Assembly (NCBI GenBank): GCA_021810725.1
Contig: JAJZIE010000080.1
Location: 1-9,438 of the forward strand
From: Bacillota bacterium
Lineage (GTDB): Bacteria > Bacillota > Sulfobacillia > JAJZYS01 > JAJYTV01
Length of the DNA stretch: 9,438 nucleotides
Reading direction: 5' to 3'
Position numbers and translations under genes: made by a program. The notes under the pieces are model-generated. The model did not search any database. It was given only the letters and a program-made list of their open reading frames with translations, and was not told where the DNA came from. Shown one piece after another: positions 1 through 5,921 of this stretch (position 1 is the first letter of the stretch; every line of letters begins with the position of its first letter).

Positions 1-365
1 GCCGCCTGCCGATCATCGTCACGCTGGACGCCCTCGACGAGGAGGCCCTGGTGCGGATCCTGCTCGAGCCGCGCAACGCTCTCGTCAAGCAGTACCAGAA
101 GCTGTTCGAGCTCGACGGCCTCGACCTCGAGTTCAAGGAGGACGCCGTCCGGGCCATCGCGCAGGAGGCTTTGAAGCGCAACACAGGCGCGCGCGGACTG
201 CGTGCCATCATCGAGGACATCATGCTCGACGTGATGTTCGACACCCCCTCGCGCAAGGATGTCACCAAGTGCGTCGTCACCAAGGAGGTCGTGCAGCGGC
301 ACGATGAGCCGCTTCTCGTCACCTCCGAGCGCAAGGGCCGCAAGAAGCAGGAAGAGACGGCCTGA
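1..365 (+). CDS. clpX: ATP-dependent Clp protease ATP-binding subunit ClpX, C-terminal part
   Basis: Partial gene: its 5' end lies before the window, and the reading frame starts at base 3. About 120 residues remain before TGA 363-365. ClpX is the cytoplasmic AAA+ unfoldase that recognises tagged substrates and feeds them into ClpP. What is visible is the end of the large AAA+ domain (RLPIIVTLDALDEEALVRIL) and the small domain, including the ClpX signature NALVKQYQKLF. The sensor-2 motif GARGLR (bases 186-203) is present; its first Arg contacts nucleotide in the family. The Lys/Arg-rich tail GRKKQEETA is ordinary for ClpX. The stop is followed at once by an intrinsic terminator, so the gene ends its transcription unit here. 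The Walker A/B motifs and zinc-binding domain are outside the window. Identification is secure from sequence similarity to the family as I know it. Confidence 0.97.
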   Translation, partial: RLPIIVTLDALDEEALVRILLEPRNALVKQYQKLFELDGLDLEFKEDAVRAIAQEALKRNTGARGLRAIIEDIMLDVMFDTPSRKDVTKCVVTKEVVQRHDEPLLVTSERKGRKKQEETA

Positions 366-379
366 CAGGGGCCTTCGCT

Positions 380-410
380 GCCCCATCCTCGCGAGAGGAT
401 GGGGCCTTTT
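380..410 (+). terminator. Intrinsic terminator of clpX
   Basis: An 11-bp perfect stem, GCCCCATCCTC (380-390) with GAGGATGGGGC (395-405), is closed by a GCGA tetraloop of the GNRA class. It is followed by CCTTTTCC (406-412). It lies 15 nt after the clpX stop and is the only textbook rho-independent terminator visible in the window. It implies that the next gene has its own promoter or depends on read-through. Confidence 0.9.
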
Positions 411-502
411 CCATGGAGCCGTGGCCCTTCGGGCAGGATGGGCCTGCGCCGTGGCGAAGGACGCGGTAGGAACTTTCGGCCGGAACGCACAGCACGGGCG
501 AT

Positions 503-507
503 GGAGG
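503..507 (+). promoter_or_regulatory. Shine-Dalgarno deciding the TTG start of the acyl-CoA dehydrogenase-like gene
   Basis: GGAGG at 503-507 lies 8 nt before TTG 516. The in-frame ATG at 501 overlaps this element and has no purine-rich motif of its own upstream. The TTG start also gives the family-like N-terminus MALDFSLG (dehydrogenases often begin MDF-L). TTG 516 is therefore preferred over ATG 501 and over the far upstream in-frame ATG 399, which falls inside the clpX terminator. Confidence 0.7.
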
Positions 508-515
508 CGGTTTGC

Positions 516-1700
516 TTGGCGCTCGACTTCTCTCTGGGACTCCCCGAAGATGTGACCTCGCTGCAGGGCGTCGCGCGGGACTTCGCGCAGGCGCGCCTGC
601 GCCAGCGGGGCCAGGATGCCGACCGCAGCGGCGAGGTGCCGTGGGACGTGCTCAAGGAGGCCGGCGAGCTCGGCCTTTGCGCGCCCGGCGTCGCGGAGGC
701 GTACGGTGGCCCCGGCGTCACGGCGCAGGCGCAGGTCGCGATGATGGAGGAACTCGGCTGGGGCAACCTCGGGCTTGCCATGGCGATCGCAAGCCAGGGA
801 CTGCTGGCGGCGGCCATCGCCCGCCACGGCAGCGAGGAGCAGAAGCGCCAATACCTGCCGGCGCTCGCGGGCGAAGGCGGACTGCTGCTGGCTTCCTTGG
901 CGGTCACGGAGCCGGAGGCCGGCGCGGAGCTCGAGATGGCGTCGCGGGGCGAGCAGCAGCGCGTGCGCACCGAGGCGCGGCGGACGGCGAACGGCTACCG
1001 GCTGGACGGCCGCAAGCGCTTCATCGTCAACGCCGGCACCGACGGGCTTCTCCTGGTACTGGCGCAGACCGACCCTGACGCGGGGTTGCACGGCGCCAGC
1101 CTGTTCCTCGTGCAGCAGGGCATGCCCGGTGTGCAGTTCCTCGGCCGCAGCGAGACGTCGGGCCTCAGGAGCCTGCAGATCGGCACCCTGGACTTCCAGG
1201 GCTGCGAGGTGCCCGAGGGCATGCGGCTCGGCGACGAGGGCCAGGGCTTCCAGATCGCGCGCGAGGTGCTCCAGCTCGGTCGGGTGCTCACGGCGGCGGC
1301 GGAGGTGGGGACGGCCAGGGCCGCCTACGAGGCGGCCGTCGCCTACGCGCGCGAGCGGCGCACCATGGGGCGTCCCATCATTGAACATCAGCAGGTGGCG
1401 GGCATGCTTGCCCGCATGCGGACGGGCATCGACGGCGCGCGCCTCCTTGTGCTGCGGGCGGCGGGCGATCTCGACGCCGGCCGCGATGCCGCGCTCTCGG
1501 CGGCTCAGGCCAACTTCCAGAGCGGCGACATCGCGACGCAGGGCCTGCGCAACGCGGTGCAGACTTTCGGCGGCTACGGCTTCACGCAGGACTTCCCCGT
1601 CGAGATGTGGCTGCGCGATGTGCTCGGCAGCCGCATCGCCTACGGTGGCGGCGACGTCCAGCTCCTCGAGGTGGCGGAGGCCATCGTCCGGGGCGCCTAG
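516..1700 (+). CDS. Acyl-CoA dehydrogenase-family protein with atypical active site
   Basis: The 394-residue product from TTG 516 matches the roughly 380-390-residue acyl-CoA dehydrogenase family of soluble FAD flavoproteins. Domains in order are an N-terminal helical domain (residues ~1-125), a middle beta domain with TEPEAG (131-136) and GYRLDGRKRFIVNAG, and a C-terminal helical domain with RVLTAAAEVG, YARERRTMGRPIIEHQ and QTFGGYGF (349-356). Active-site divergence is clear. Aligning RDVLGSRIAYGGGDVQ without gaps to the usual RDAK--QIYEGTAQIQ puts Tyr376 where the catalytic Glu belongs. The alternative base of isovaleryl/long-chain enzymes, the Glu before Arg in helix G, is Gly255. AGSD in the FAD/substrate loop is AGAE. 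FAD binding looks intact, but ordinary alpha-beta dehydrogenation by the usual base seems unlikely. Substrate is unknown. It stands alone between the clpX terminator and a moxR leader hairpin; no matching beta-oxidation genes are nearby. Confidence 0.9.
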   Translation: MALDFSLGLPEDVTSLQGVARDFAQARLRQRGQDADRSGEVPWDVLKEAGELGLCAPGVAEAYGGPGVTAQAQVAMMEELGWGNLGLAMAIASQGLLAAAIARHGSEEQKRQYLPALAGEGGLLLASLAVTEPEAGAELEMASRGEQQRVRTEARRTANGYRLDGRKRFIVNAGTDGLLLVLAQTDPDAGLHGASLFLVQQGMPGVQFLGRSETSGLRSLQIGTLDFQGCEVPEGMRLGDEGQGFQIAREVLQLGRVLTAAAEVGTARAAYEAAVAYARERRTMGRPIIEHQQVAGMLARMRTGIDGARLLVLRAAGDLDAGRDAALSAAQANFQSGDIATQGLRNAVQTFGGYGFTQDFPVEMWLRDVLGSRIAYGGGDVQLLEVAEAIVRGA

Positions 1701-1724
1701 CCGGAGGCCGCAAGCAGGAACGCG

Positions 1725-1756
1725 CTCCCCCGCCGGTAAATCAAGCGGCGGGGGAG
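1725..1756 (+). promoter_or_regulatory. Hairpin sequestering the moxR Shine-Dalgarno
   Basis: CTCCCCCGCCG (1725-1735) is perfectly complementary to CGGCGGGGGAG (1746-1756), with a 10-nt A-rich loop GTAAATCAAG. A G-U pair and a C-G pair (1723-1724 with 1757-1758) can lengthen the stem to 13 bp. The right arm contains the entire moxR Shine-Dalgarno GGGGGAG (1750-1756), 9 nt before ATG 1766. No T-run follows, so a terminator role is unlikely. The stem starts 24 nt after the upstream stop codon at 1700, beyond the footprint of a terminating ribosome. Confidence 0.7.
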
Positions 1757-1765
1757 TGGTGCGCC

Positions 1766-2710
1766 ATGCTTCAGGGAGCCCTCTCTTCGCTCAGGGCCAG
1801 CCTGTCCGAGGTCGCCTGGGGTCGCGAGCGGATCGCGGAACGCCTTCTGGTCGCGGTGCTCGCCGAGGGCCACGTCCTGATCGAGGACGTGCCGGGGGTC
1901 GGCAAGTCCTCACTCGTCACGCGCCTGGCGCAGGCGCTCGGCGTCACGTTCCAGCGCATCCAGTGCACGCCCGACCTCCTGCCGTCGGACGTGACCGGCT
2001 ACACCTACTACGAGCCACAGGCTCAGACATTCACGTTCCGACCCGGTCCCGTGCTCGCGAACCTGGTGCTGGTCGACGAACTGAACCGCACGTCGCCCAA
2101 GACGCAGGCGAGCCTGCTTGAGGCGATGGAGGAGCGGCAGGTGACGGTGGATGGCGTGCGCCACCCGTTGCCCTGGCCGTTCATGGTGCTCGCCACCGAG
2201 AACCCGATCGAGTTCGAAGGCACGTTCCCGCTGCCCGAGGCGCAGCTGGACCGCTTCCTGCTCCGCCTGCATCTCGGCTACCCGGACGCGGGTGCCGAGC
2301 TTGCGGTGCTGCGCGCCGAAGGCTTCCGGCAGAAGGCGCCGGAGCTGCAGCCGCGGATCGCGCCCGAAGAGCTCCGCGAGGCGACGGCCGCCGCGCAGGC
2401 CGTGCCTGTCGGCGAACCGGTGGCGCAGTACGCCTTGCAGGTTGTGCAGGCGACGCGCGCGCACCCGTCCCTCTCGCTCGGGGTCTCGCCGCGTGGGGCC
2501 ATCGCGTGGGTGCGGGCGGCGCGCGCCCTCGCGTTTCTGCGGGACGAGACCTACGTCGCTCCCGACCATTTGCGCGAGATCGCCGCCGACGTGCTGGCGC
2601 ATCGTCTCGTCGTGCGCGCGGATGCCGCCATGCGCGGCGTGACGGGAACGTCCCTGGTGCAGGAGGTGCTCGCGCGGACACCCCTGCCTGGTTTCGCGCC
2701 CGGGCGTTGA
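1766..2710 (+). CDS. MoxR-family AAA+ ATPase
   Basis: This 314-residue cytoplasmic ATPase has the normal length for the MoxR family. Start ATG 1766 follows GGGGGAG by 9 nt. Walker A is PGVGKSS (Lys47, Ser48). Walker B is LVLVDELNR (Asp104, Glu105), followed by the MoxR hallmark KTQASLLEAMEERQVTVDG. The loop ENPIEFEGTFPLPEAQLDRF (residues 145-164) is nearly invariant in the family. The C-terminal lid carries GVSPRGAIAWVRAARAL and a conserved DVLAHR. MoxR proteins act as chaperone-like ATPases that remodel or activate partners, often von Willebrand A or DUF58 proteins encoded next door. Here the stop overlaps the DUF58 start in TTGA, so the two are translationally coupled. The hairpin over its ribosome binding site suggests controlled translation. 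Family assignment is secure; the molecular target is unknown. Confidence 0.95.
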   Translation: MLQGALSSLRASLSEVAWGRERIAERLLVAVLAEGHVLIEDVPGVGKSSLVTRLAQALGVTFQRIQCTPDLLPSDVTGYTYYEPQAQTFTFRPGPVLANLVLVDELNRTSPKTQASLLEAMEERQVTVDGVRHPLPWPFMVLATENPIEFEGTFPLPEAQLDRFLLRLHLGYPDAGAELAVLRAEGFRQKAPELQPRIAPEELREATAAAQAVPVGEPVAQYALQVVQATRAHPSLSLGVSPRGAIAWVRAARALAFLRDETYVAPDHLREIAADVLAHRLVVRADAAMRGVTGTSLVQEVLARTPLPGFAPGR

Positions 2711-3756
2711 GATGGGGCCTGCGCCGCGCCGGGCCCTTTCTCGTGCCGCTCGTGGCACTTGGCGGCATCGCTCTGGCGCCCGGGCCGATCTGGACGTATG
2801 TCGGCCGGCTCGCGCTCTTCTTCTTCCTCACGGCGGCCCTCGGCTGGCTGCTCGCGGCAGGCGCGAGACCGGAGGCGCGGGTGCTGACGCAGGCGCCCGA
2901 AGCCGGCGACTTCGTCGAGATGGAAGCCGTGTGGCGCAGCCTCTGGCCCGGCTTCTGGCGCGTCACGATCCGGGACGGCCCCGCGCAGAGGGTGCACGAG
3001 GGCTGGTTCGGCGTCGGGCGCTTGCGCCTGGGCTGGGCCGAGGCCGACGTTGGTCGCGGCGTGCACCGCTACGAAGTCTCCCTGACCTATCGCGACCCGC
3101 TCGGGCTTTTGACGCGGACCTTGCCGGCGCGGGTGGAGCTCGAGGTGGCCGTGCGGCCGCGGATGGTGGCCTTCGCCCCGCAGATCGTGGCGCGTCAGGG
3201 GGACGAGAGCCTGCGCGGTCTGCGCCGGGCCCAGGACGAGCACGAGTTCGCGGGCGTGCGGCGCTACGAGTCCGGGGACCGCCTGTCGCAGCTGCACTGG
3301 CCGCAGACGGTGCGCACGGGGCAGTTGCAGGTGCGGCAGACGCTCCGCAGCGGCCGGCAGGTGCGCGAGATCCTGCTGGATACCCAGCGCCGGGACTATC
3401 CGGACCCCGACAGCTTCGAACTCGCGGTGAGCGTCGCGGCCTCGTTCGCGTTGACGGTGGCCGGCCAGGGTGGCAGCGTGGCTCTCCATGCCGGTCGCTG
3501 GAGCGTCAGGGAGGCGCAGGGCACCCGGGCGAGACTCCTTGAAGCGCTGACGACGGTGGAGGTGAGCGATGGGCCGCTCGATCCGCAGGCCGGTCGCCAC
3601 ACCCTCTTCATCGGCCCGCCCGAGGCCGTGCGCAGGCTCAAGGCGGGGAGCCCGGACGCGTACGCCGTGGCGGTCGGCGAAGGACCGAGCCGAGGTGACT
3701 TGGCCGTCAGGAACTTCGCCCAGCTCCTGCGGCTCGGACGCAGGGTGCGGACTTGA
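2707..3756 (+). CDS. DUF58 domain-containing membrane protein
   Basis: The 349-residue product starts at TTG 2707, inside the TTGA overlap with the moxR stop; no ATG or GTG is available nearby upstream in this frame. Two N-terminal membrane segments (about residues 8-25 and 31-50) form a hairpin anchor, as is usual for DUF58 proteins. A beta-rich middle region follows, then the DUF58 core at about 180-198: EFAGVRRYESGDRLSQLHW, matching the family pattern EF-G-R-Y--GD----I-W. The stretch REILLDTQRRDYPD after it is the expected beta strand with Asp; DUF58 is thought to be related to the von Willebrand A fold. The function is unknown in molecular terms. DUF58 proteins regularly lie between a MoxR ATPase and a membrane transglutaminase, exactly as here, and probably act together with both. 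No loss of key motif residues is seen. Confidence 0.92.
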   Translation: MRWGLRRAGPFLVPLVALGGIALAPGPIWTYVGRLALFFFLTAALGWLLAAGARPEARVLTQAPEAGDFVEMEAVWRSLWPGFWRVTIRDGPAQRVHEGWFGVGRLRLGWAEADVGRGVHRYEVSLTYRDPLGLLTRTLPARVELEVAVRPRMVAFAPQIVARQGDESLRGLRRAQDEHEFAGVRRYESGDRLSQLHWPQTVRTGQLQVRQTLRSGRQVREILLDTQRRDYPDPDSFELAVSVAASFALTVAGQGGSVALHAGRWSVREAQGTRARLLEALTTVEVSDGPLDPQAGRHTLFIGPPEAVRRLKAGSPDAYAVAVGEGPSRGDLAVRNFAQLLRLGRRVRT

Positions 3757-5660
3757 TCCGCCGCGGCGGGTTCGGCGCCCTCTGGTCCCTGCCGGTGGCG
3801 ATCGCGTTCTACGAGAGCGTCGGTGGCGGGTCTGGCCTGCTCGTTGTTTACGCGGCAGTCTATGCGCTGCTCGGCTTCGACCAGGCGGTGCTCCGCCGCC
3901 GGGGCCTGCGCCTCTTGTTCTCGGTCGCGGCCATCGCGCTGGCGACCGGTCTCTGGCCCCACGGCACCATCCTGCCCGCGGTCTCCCACCTCGCGGCGAG
4001 CCTTCGCCGGATGTCGCCGAAGGCGCTCGGCACCGCCGATGCGACGCTGCTCTTCGCGCTGCTCCTGCCTGCGCTGATCGGCCTGTTCGAACTGGGGGGC
4101 GGCCTCGCCTGGCGGCTCACGCAGTTCATCCTCGGCATCGCGCTCGTGGCTTTCGTCGGCAATCTCGAGGTGAACGTCGCCTTGAGCGCCATCGCCATGC
4201 CCGCTGGCTTCATGCTGGTCCGCTACCACGACCTCGCGCGGCAGCCGGCGCATGGGCGTCGTTCGCTACAGCTCTACGCCGTCCTCGGCGTCGGTGCGAC
4301 GCTGCTTCTCGGGCAGAGCCTGATCGCGCACGGGCCGGCGCCCGGCAGCGGGCCCGGCGCGCGGCAGGGCTATCCGCTCGACATCGCGCACCTTGACGTC
4401 ACCCTGACACCGGAGACGAACGCGGCCTTCTTCGCGCAGTCCAGGCAGCCGTTCTACTGGCAGGTGTTCACCGCCTACGACTACACCGGTCAGGGCTGGC
4501 GCCACACGGGCTCGTGGCGGGTCGTCAGGCCGGGTGGGGAGGGCCTGCGGCCGCAACGGGGCACGCGGCTTGTCGTCGAGCGCATCGAGGTCAAGGGAAA
4601 CCTGCCCACGGACCCCGTGGCCGGCAGCGTCGTGGAGGTGCTCTCCCCCTCGGCGCCCTGGCGCTACGACCCTCGCAGCGGCGCCTACGCCGTGCCGGGA
4701 CGCGACATCGAGATCGTGGCCGCGCTGCCGCGCGTCGGACTGCAGGACGCCGAGCGGGTGGCGGTCGGGGGGCAAGGGGCGCCCACGGCCGCTCTCCGGC
4801 TGCCCCGGGACCTGCCGGCCGCGCTGCGCTCGCTCGCCCGCCGCATCGTCCGCGGCGTGCGGCCGACCGTCGGGGCCGAGGCGGCGGCGATCATCGCCTA
4901 TCTGCACAGCCACGAGCGCTACTCGCTGCAAGTGCCGCCCGACGGCGGCCACGACTACGTCTGGGATTTCCTCTTCCTGCACCATGCCGGCGACTGCAAC
5001 AGCTTCTCGTCGGCGTTCGTGGTCCTGGCGCGCCTGGACGGCATCCCGGCGCGCTGGGTGGCAGGCTACCTGCCGGGAAGCCTGGCGGCGGGCGGACGGC
5101 TCGTCACCGCCGCCGACGCGCACAGCTGGGCGGAGGTCTGGGTGCCGCGACAGGGCTGGCTGCCGCTCGACCCGACGCCAGGGTTCAGCCTGCCGCGGCT
5201 CCAGAGCCGCGCCAAGGCGCAGCCAGGCGCGAGCGCGACGGGGCAGCTGCCGCAGGTGCGGGTCGGGCGGCGGGGACGACTCGAGGCGCTGAACGCTCTG
5301 GCGCGCGCGGCGCAGGCGCTGGGACCGATGGGAGGCGGGCGGGCGAGCCGGGGCCCCGGCGACTTGTGGCTCGTACCGGCCGCGCTGCCGCTCCTCGTTT
5401 TGGCGGCGCTTTGGGCGATCGGCGCGAAGAGGCGTCTTGTCCTCGGACTCAGAGCGGTGTCCTACCTGCTGCGGAGGCCATGGCGCCCCCAGGACACCGT
5501 GCGGCAGTGGCTCAAGGGCGAGGCGCCGGAGCTTTGCCGATTTGTCGAGTGGCGGCTCTACGAGCCGGGCGGCCCCTGTCCCGTCACAGGCCACGCCGCC
5601 TTGCGGTCCTGGCTTGCGCTAATGCGCCGGTGGCTGGGGCGCCCAGGCGAAGCGGCCTAG
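3753..5660 (+). CDS. TgpA-like membrane transglutaminase (DUF3488 + transglutaminase core + DUF4129)
   Basis: This 635-residue membrane protein begins at TTG 3753, overlapping the DUF58 stop (TTGA), with a weak AGGGTG at 3742-3747. Hydrophobic segments lie near residues 10-20, 28-43, 52-68, 97-115, 124-156 and 173-192, the DUF3488/TgpA N-terminal membrane domain. A large region (~193-536), predicted extracytoplasmic, carries the transglutaminase-like papain fold: GDCNSFSSAF with Cys415, DAHSWAEVWV with His457, and PLDPTPGF with Asp473. The catalytic triad is complete. One further membrane segment (~538-558) and a C-terminal DUF4129-type cytoplasmic domain (~565-635) follow. It may be a peptidase or a cross-linking/acyl-transfer enzyme; family members are poorly characterised. 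It is the last gene of the MoxR-DUF58-transglutaminase unit. A 254-nt non-coding gap separates it from lonB. Confidence 0.93.
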   Translation: MIRRGGFGALWSLPVAIAFYESVGGGSGLLVVYAAVYALLGFDQAVLRRRGLRLLFSVAAIALATGLWPHGTILPAVSHLAASLRRMSPKALGTADATLLFALLLPALIGLFELGGGLAWRLTQFILGIALVAFVGNLEVNVALSAIAMPAGFMLVRYHDLARQPAHGRRSLQLYAVLGVGATLLLGQSLIAHGPAPGSGPGARQGYPLDIAHLDVTLTPETNAAFFAQSRQPFYWQVFTAYDYTGQGWRHTGSWRVVRPGGEGLRPQRGTRLVVERIEVKGNLPTDPVAGSVVEVLSPSAPWRYDPRSGAYAVPGRDIEIVAALPRVGLQDAERVAVGGQGAPTAALRLPRDLPAALRSLARRIVRGVRPTVGAEAAAIIAYLHSHERYSLQVPPDGGHDYVWDFLFLHHAGDCNSFSSAFVVLARLDGIPARWVAGYLPGSLAAGGRLVTAADAHSWAEVWVPRQGWLPLDPTPGFSLPRLQSRAKAQPGASATGQLPQVRVGRRGRLEALNALARAAQALGPMGGGRASRGPGDLWLVPAALPLLVLAALWAIGAKRRLVLGLRAVSYLLRRPWRPQDTVRQWLKGEAPELCRFVEWRLYEPGGPCPVTGHAALRSWLALMRRWLGRPGEAA

Positions 5661-5875
5661 CGGGCCATGCGACAAGCCATGGCCGATGCCACGTAAAGAC
5701 TCCCGCAGAGGTCGGGCGCTGCGCCCTTGGGCCCGCATGGCGGACGGGAGCTCGCATCATGAAGAGCTCGCGGCGCAGATCTTGTCCCGGCGGACCCGGC
5801 GGACCCGGCGGCCGCGGCGCTTCGATGATCGGCGCGCCAGAAAACGGCAGAAAGTCGCGCCGCACACGACATATC
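5661..5875 (+). other. Non-coding leader region before lonB with several inverted repeats
   Basis: No credible gene is visible here. An open frame from ATG 5686 runs into lonB in another frame and gives an Arg-rich product without family features. Visible structure: GGCCATG (5663-5669) pairs with CATGGCC (5678-5684) over an 8-nt loop just after the tgpA-like stop, without a T-run. GGGCGC (5714-5719) pairs with GCGCCC (5721-5726). CTCCCG (5700-5705) can pair with CGGGAG (5745-5750) around that inner hairpin. A 9-nt tandem repeat follows at 5786-5811. No consensus -35/-10 pair is recognisable; CATATC (5870-5875) and CATACT (5892-5897) are weak -10-like candidates only. I recognise no T-box or known riboswitch motif. 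Confidence 0.45.
5786..5811. repeat. Short 9-nt tandem repeat, about 2.9 copies
   Basis: CCCGGCGGA occurs at 5786-5794 and 5795-5803, then CCCGGCGG at 5804-5811. It is perfect within its length. It lies in the lonB leader. It may be simple slippage-prone GC sequence with no function. Confidence 0.8.
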
Positions 5876-5921
5876 CCGCCATCCCCGCCGCCATACTAAG
5901 CGCTGGACGGGGGGATGGCGG
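5876..5921 (+). promoter_or_regulatory. Hairpin sequestering the lonB Shine-Dalgarno and start codon
   Basis: CCGCCATCCCC (5876-5886) is perfectly complementary to GGGGATGGCGG (5911-5921). With G5887 and A5907 bulged, pairing continues through 5888-5890/5908-5910 and 5891-5892/5905-5906. That makes 16 bp around a 12-nt loop. The right arm holds the G-run that serves as Shine-Dalgarno (5909-5914), ATG 5915 and the first base of GTG 5921. A second CCGCCAT (5888-5894) could pair instead with ATGGCGG (5915-5921), giving a mutually exclusive shorter hairpin. No T-run follows. Confidence 0.7.

Noticed and set aside
469..486. Two GGAAC motifs (469-473 and 482-486) resembling ECF sigma -35 elements before the dehydrogenase
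   Set aside because: No matching -10 element lies at the expected 16-17 nt spacing from either copy; likely chance.
1725..1756. Hairpin as an intrinsic terminator of the dehydrogenase gene
   Set aside because: It is followed by TGGTGCGCC with no T-run, and its right arm is the moxR Shine-Dalgarno.
775..2121. A 448-codon plus-strand frame overlapping the dehydrogenase and moxR
   Set aside because: Ser/Arg/Ala-rich out-of-frame translation spanning two well-supported genes; no motif.
4266..5594. A 442-codon minus-strand open frame across the transglutaminase gene
   Set aside because: Low-complexity Arg/Pro/Ala product, an antisense shadow of a gene with a complete Cys-His-Asp triad.
5786..5811. 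Gly-Pro-Pro collagen-like repeat read on the minus strand
   Set aside because: It is just the minus-strand reading of the 9-nt tandem repeat inside a short frame with no other support.
5661..5914. T-box leader, tRNA or CRISPR fragment in the long intergenic gap
   Set aside because: No T-box consensus, no tRNA arm pattern, and the only repeat is 9 nt with no spacers.
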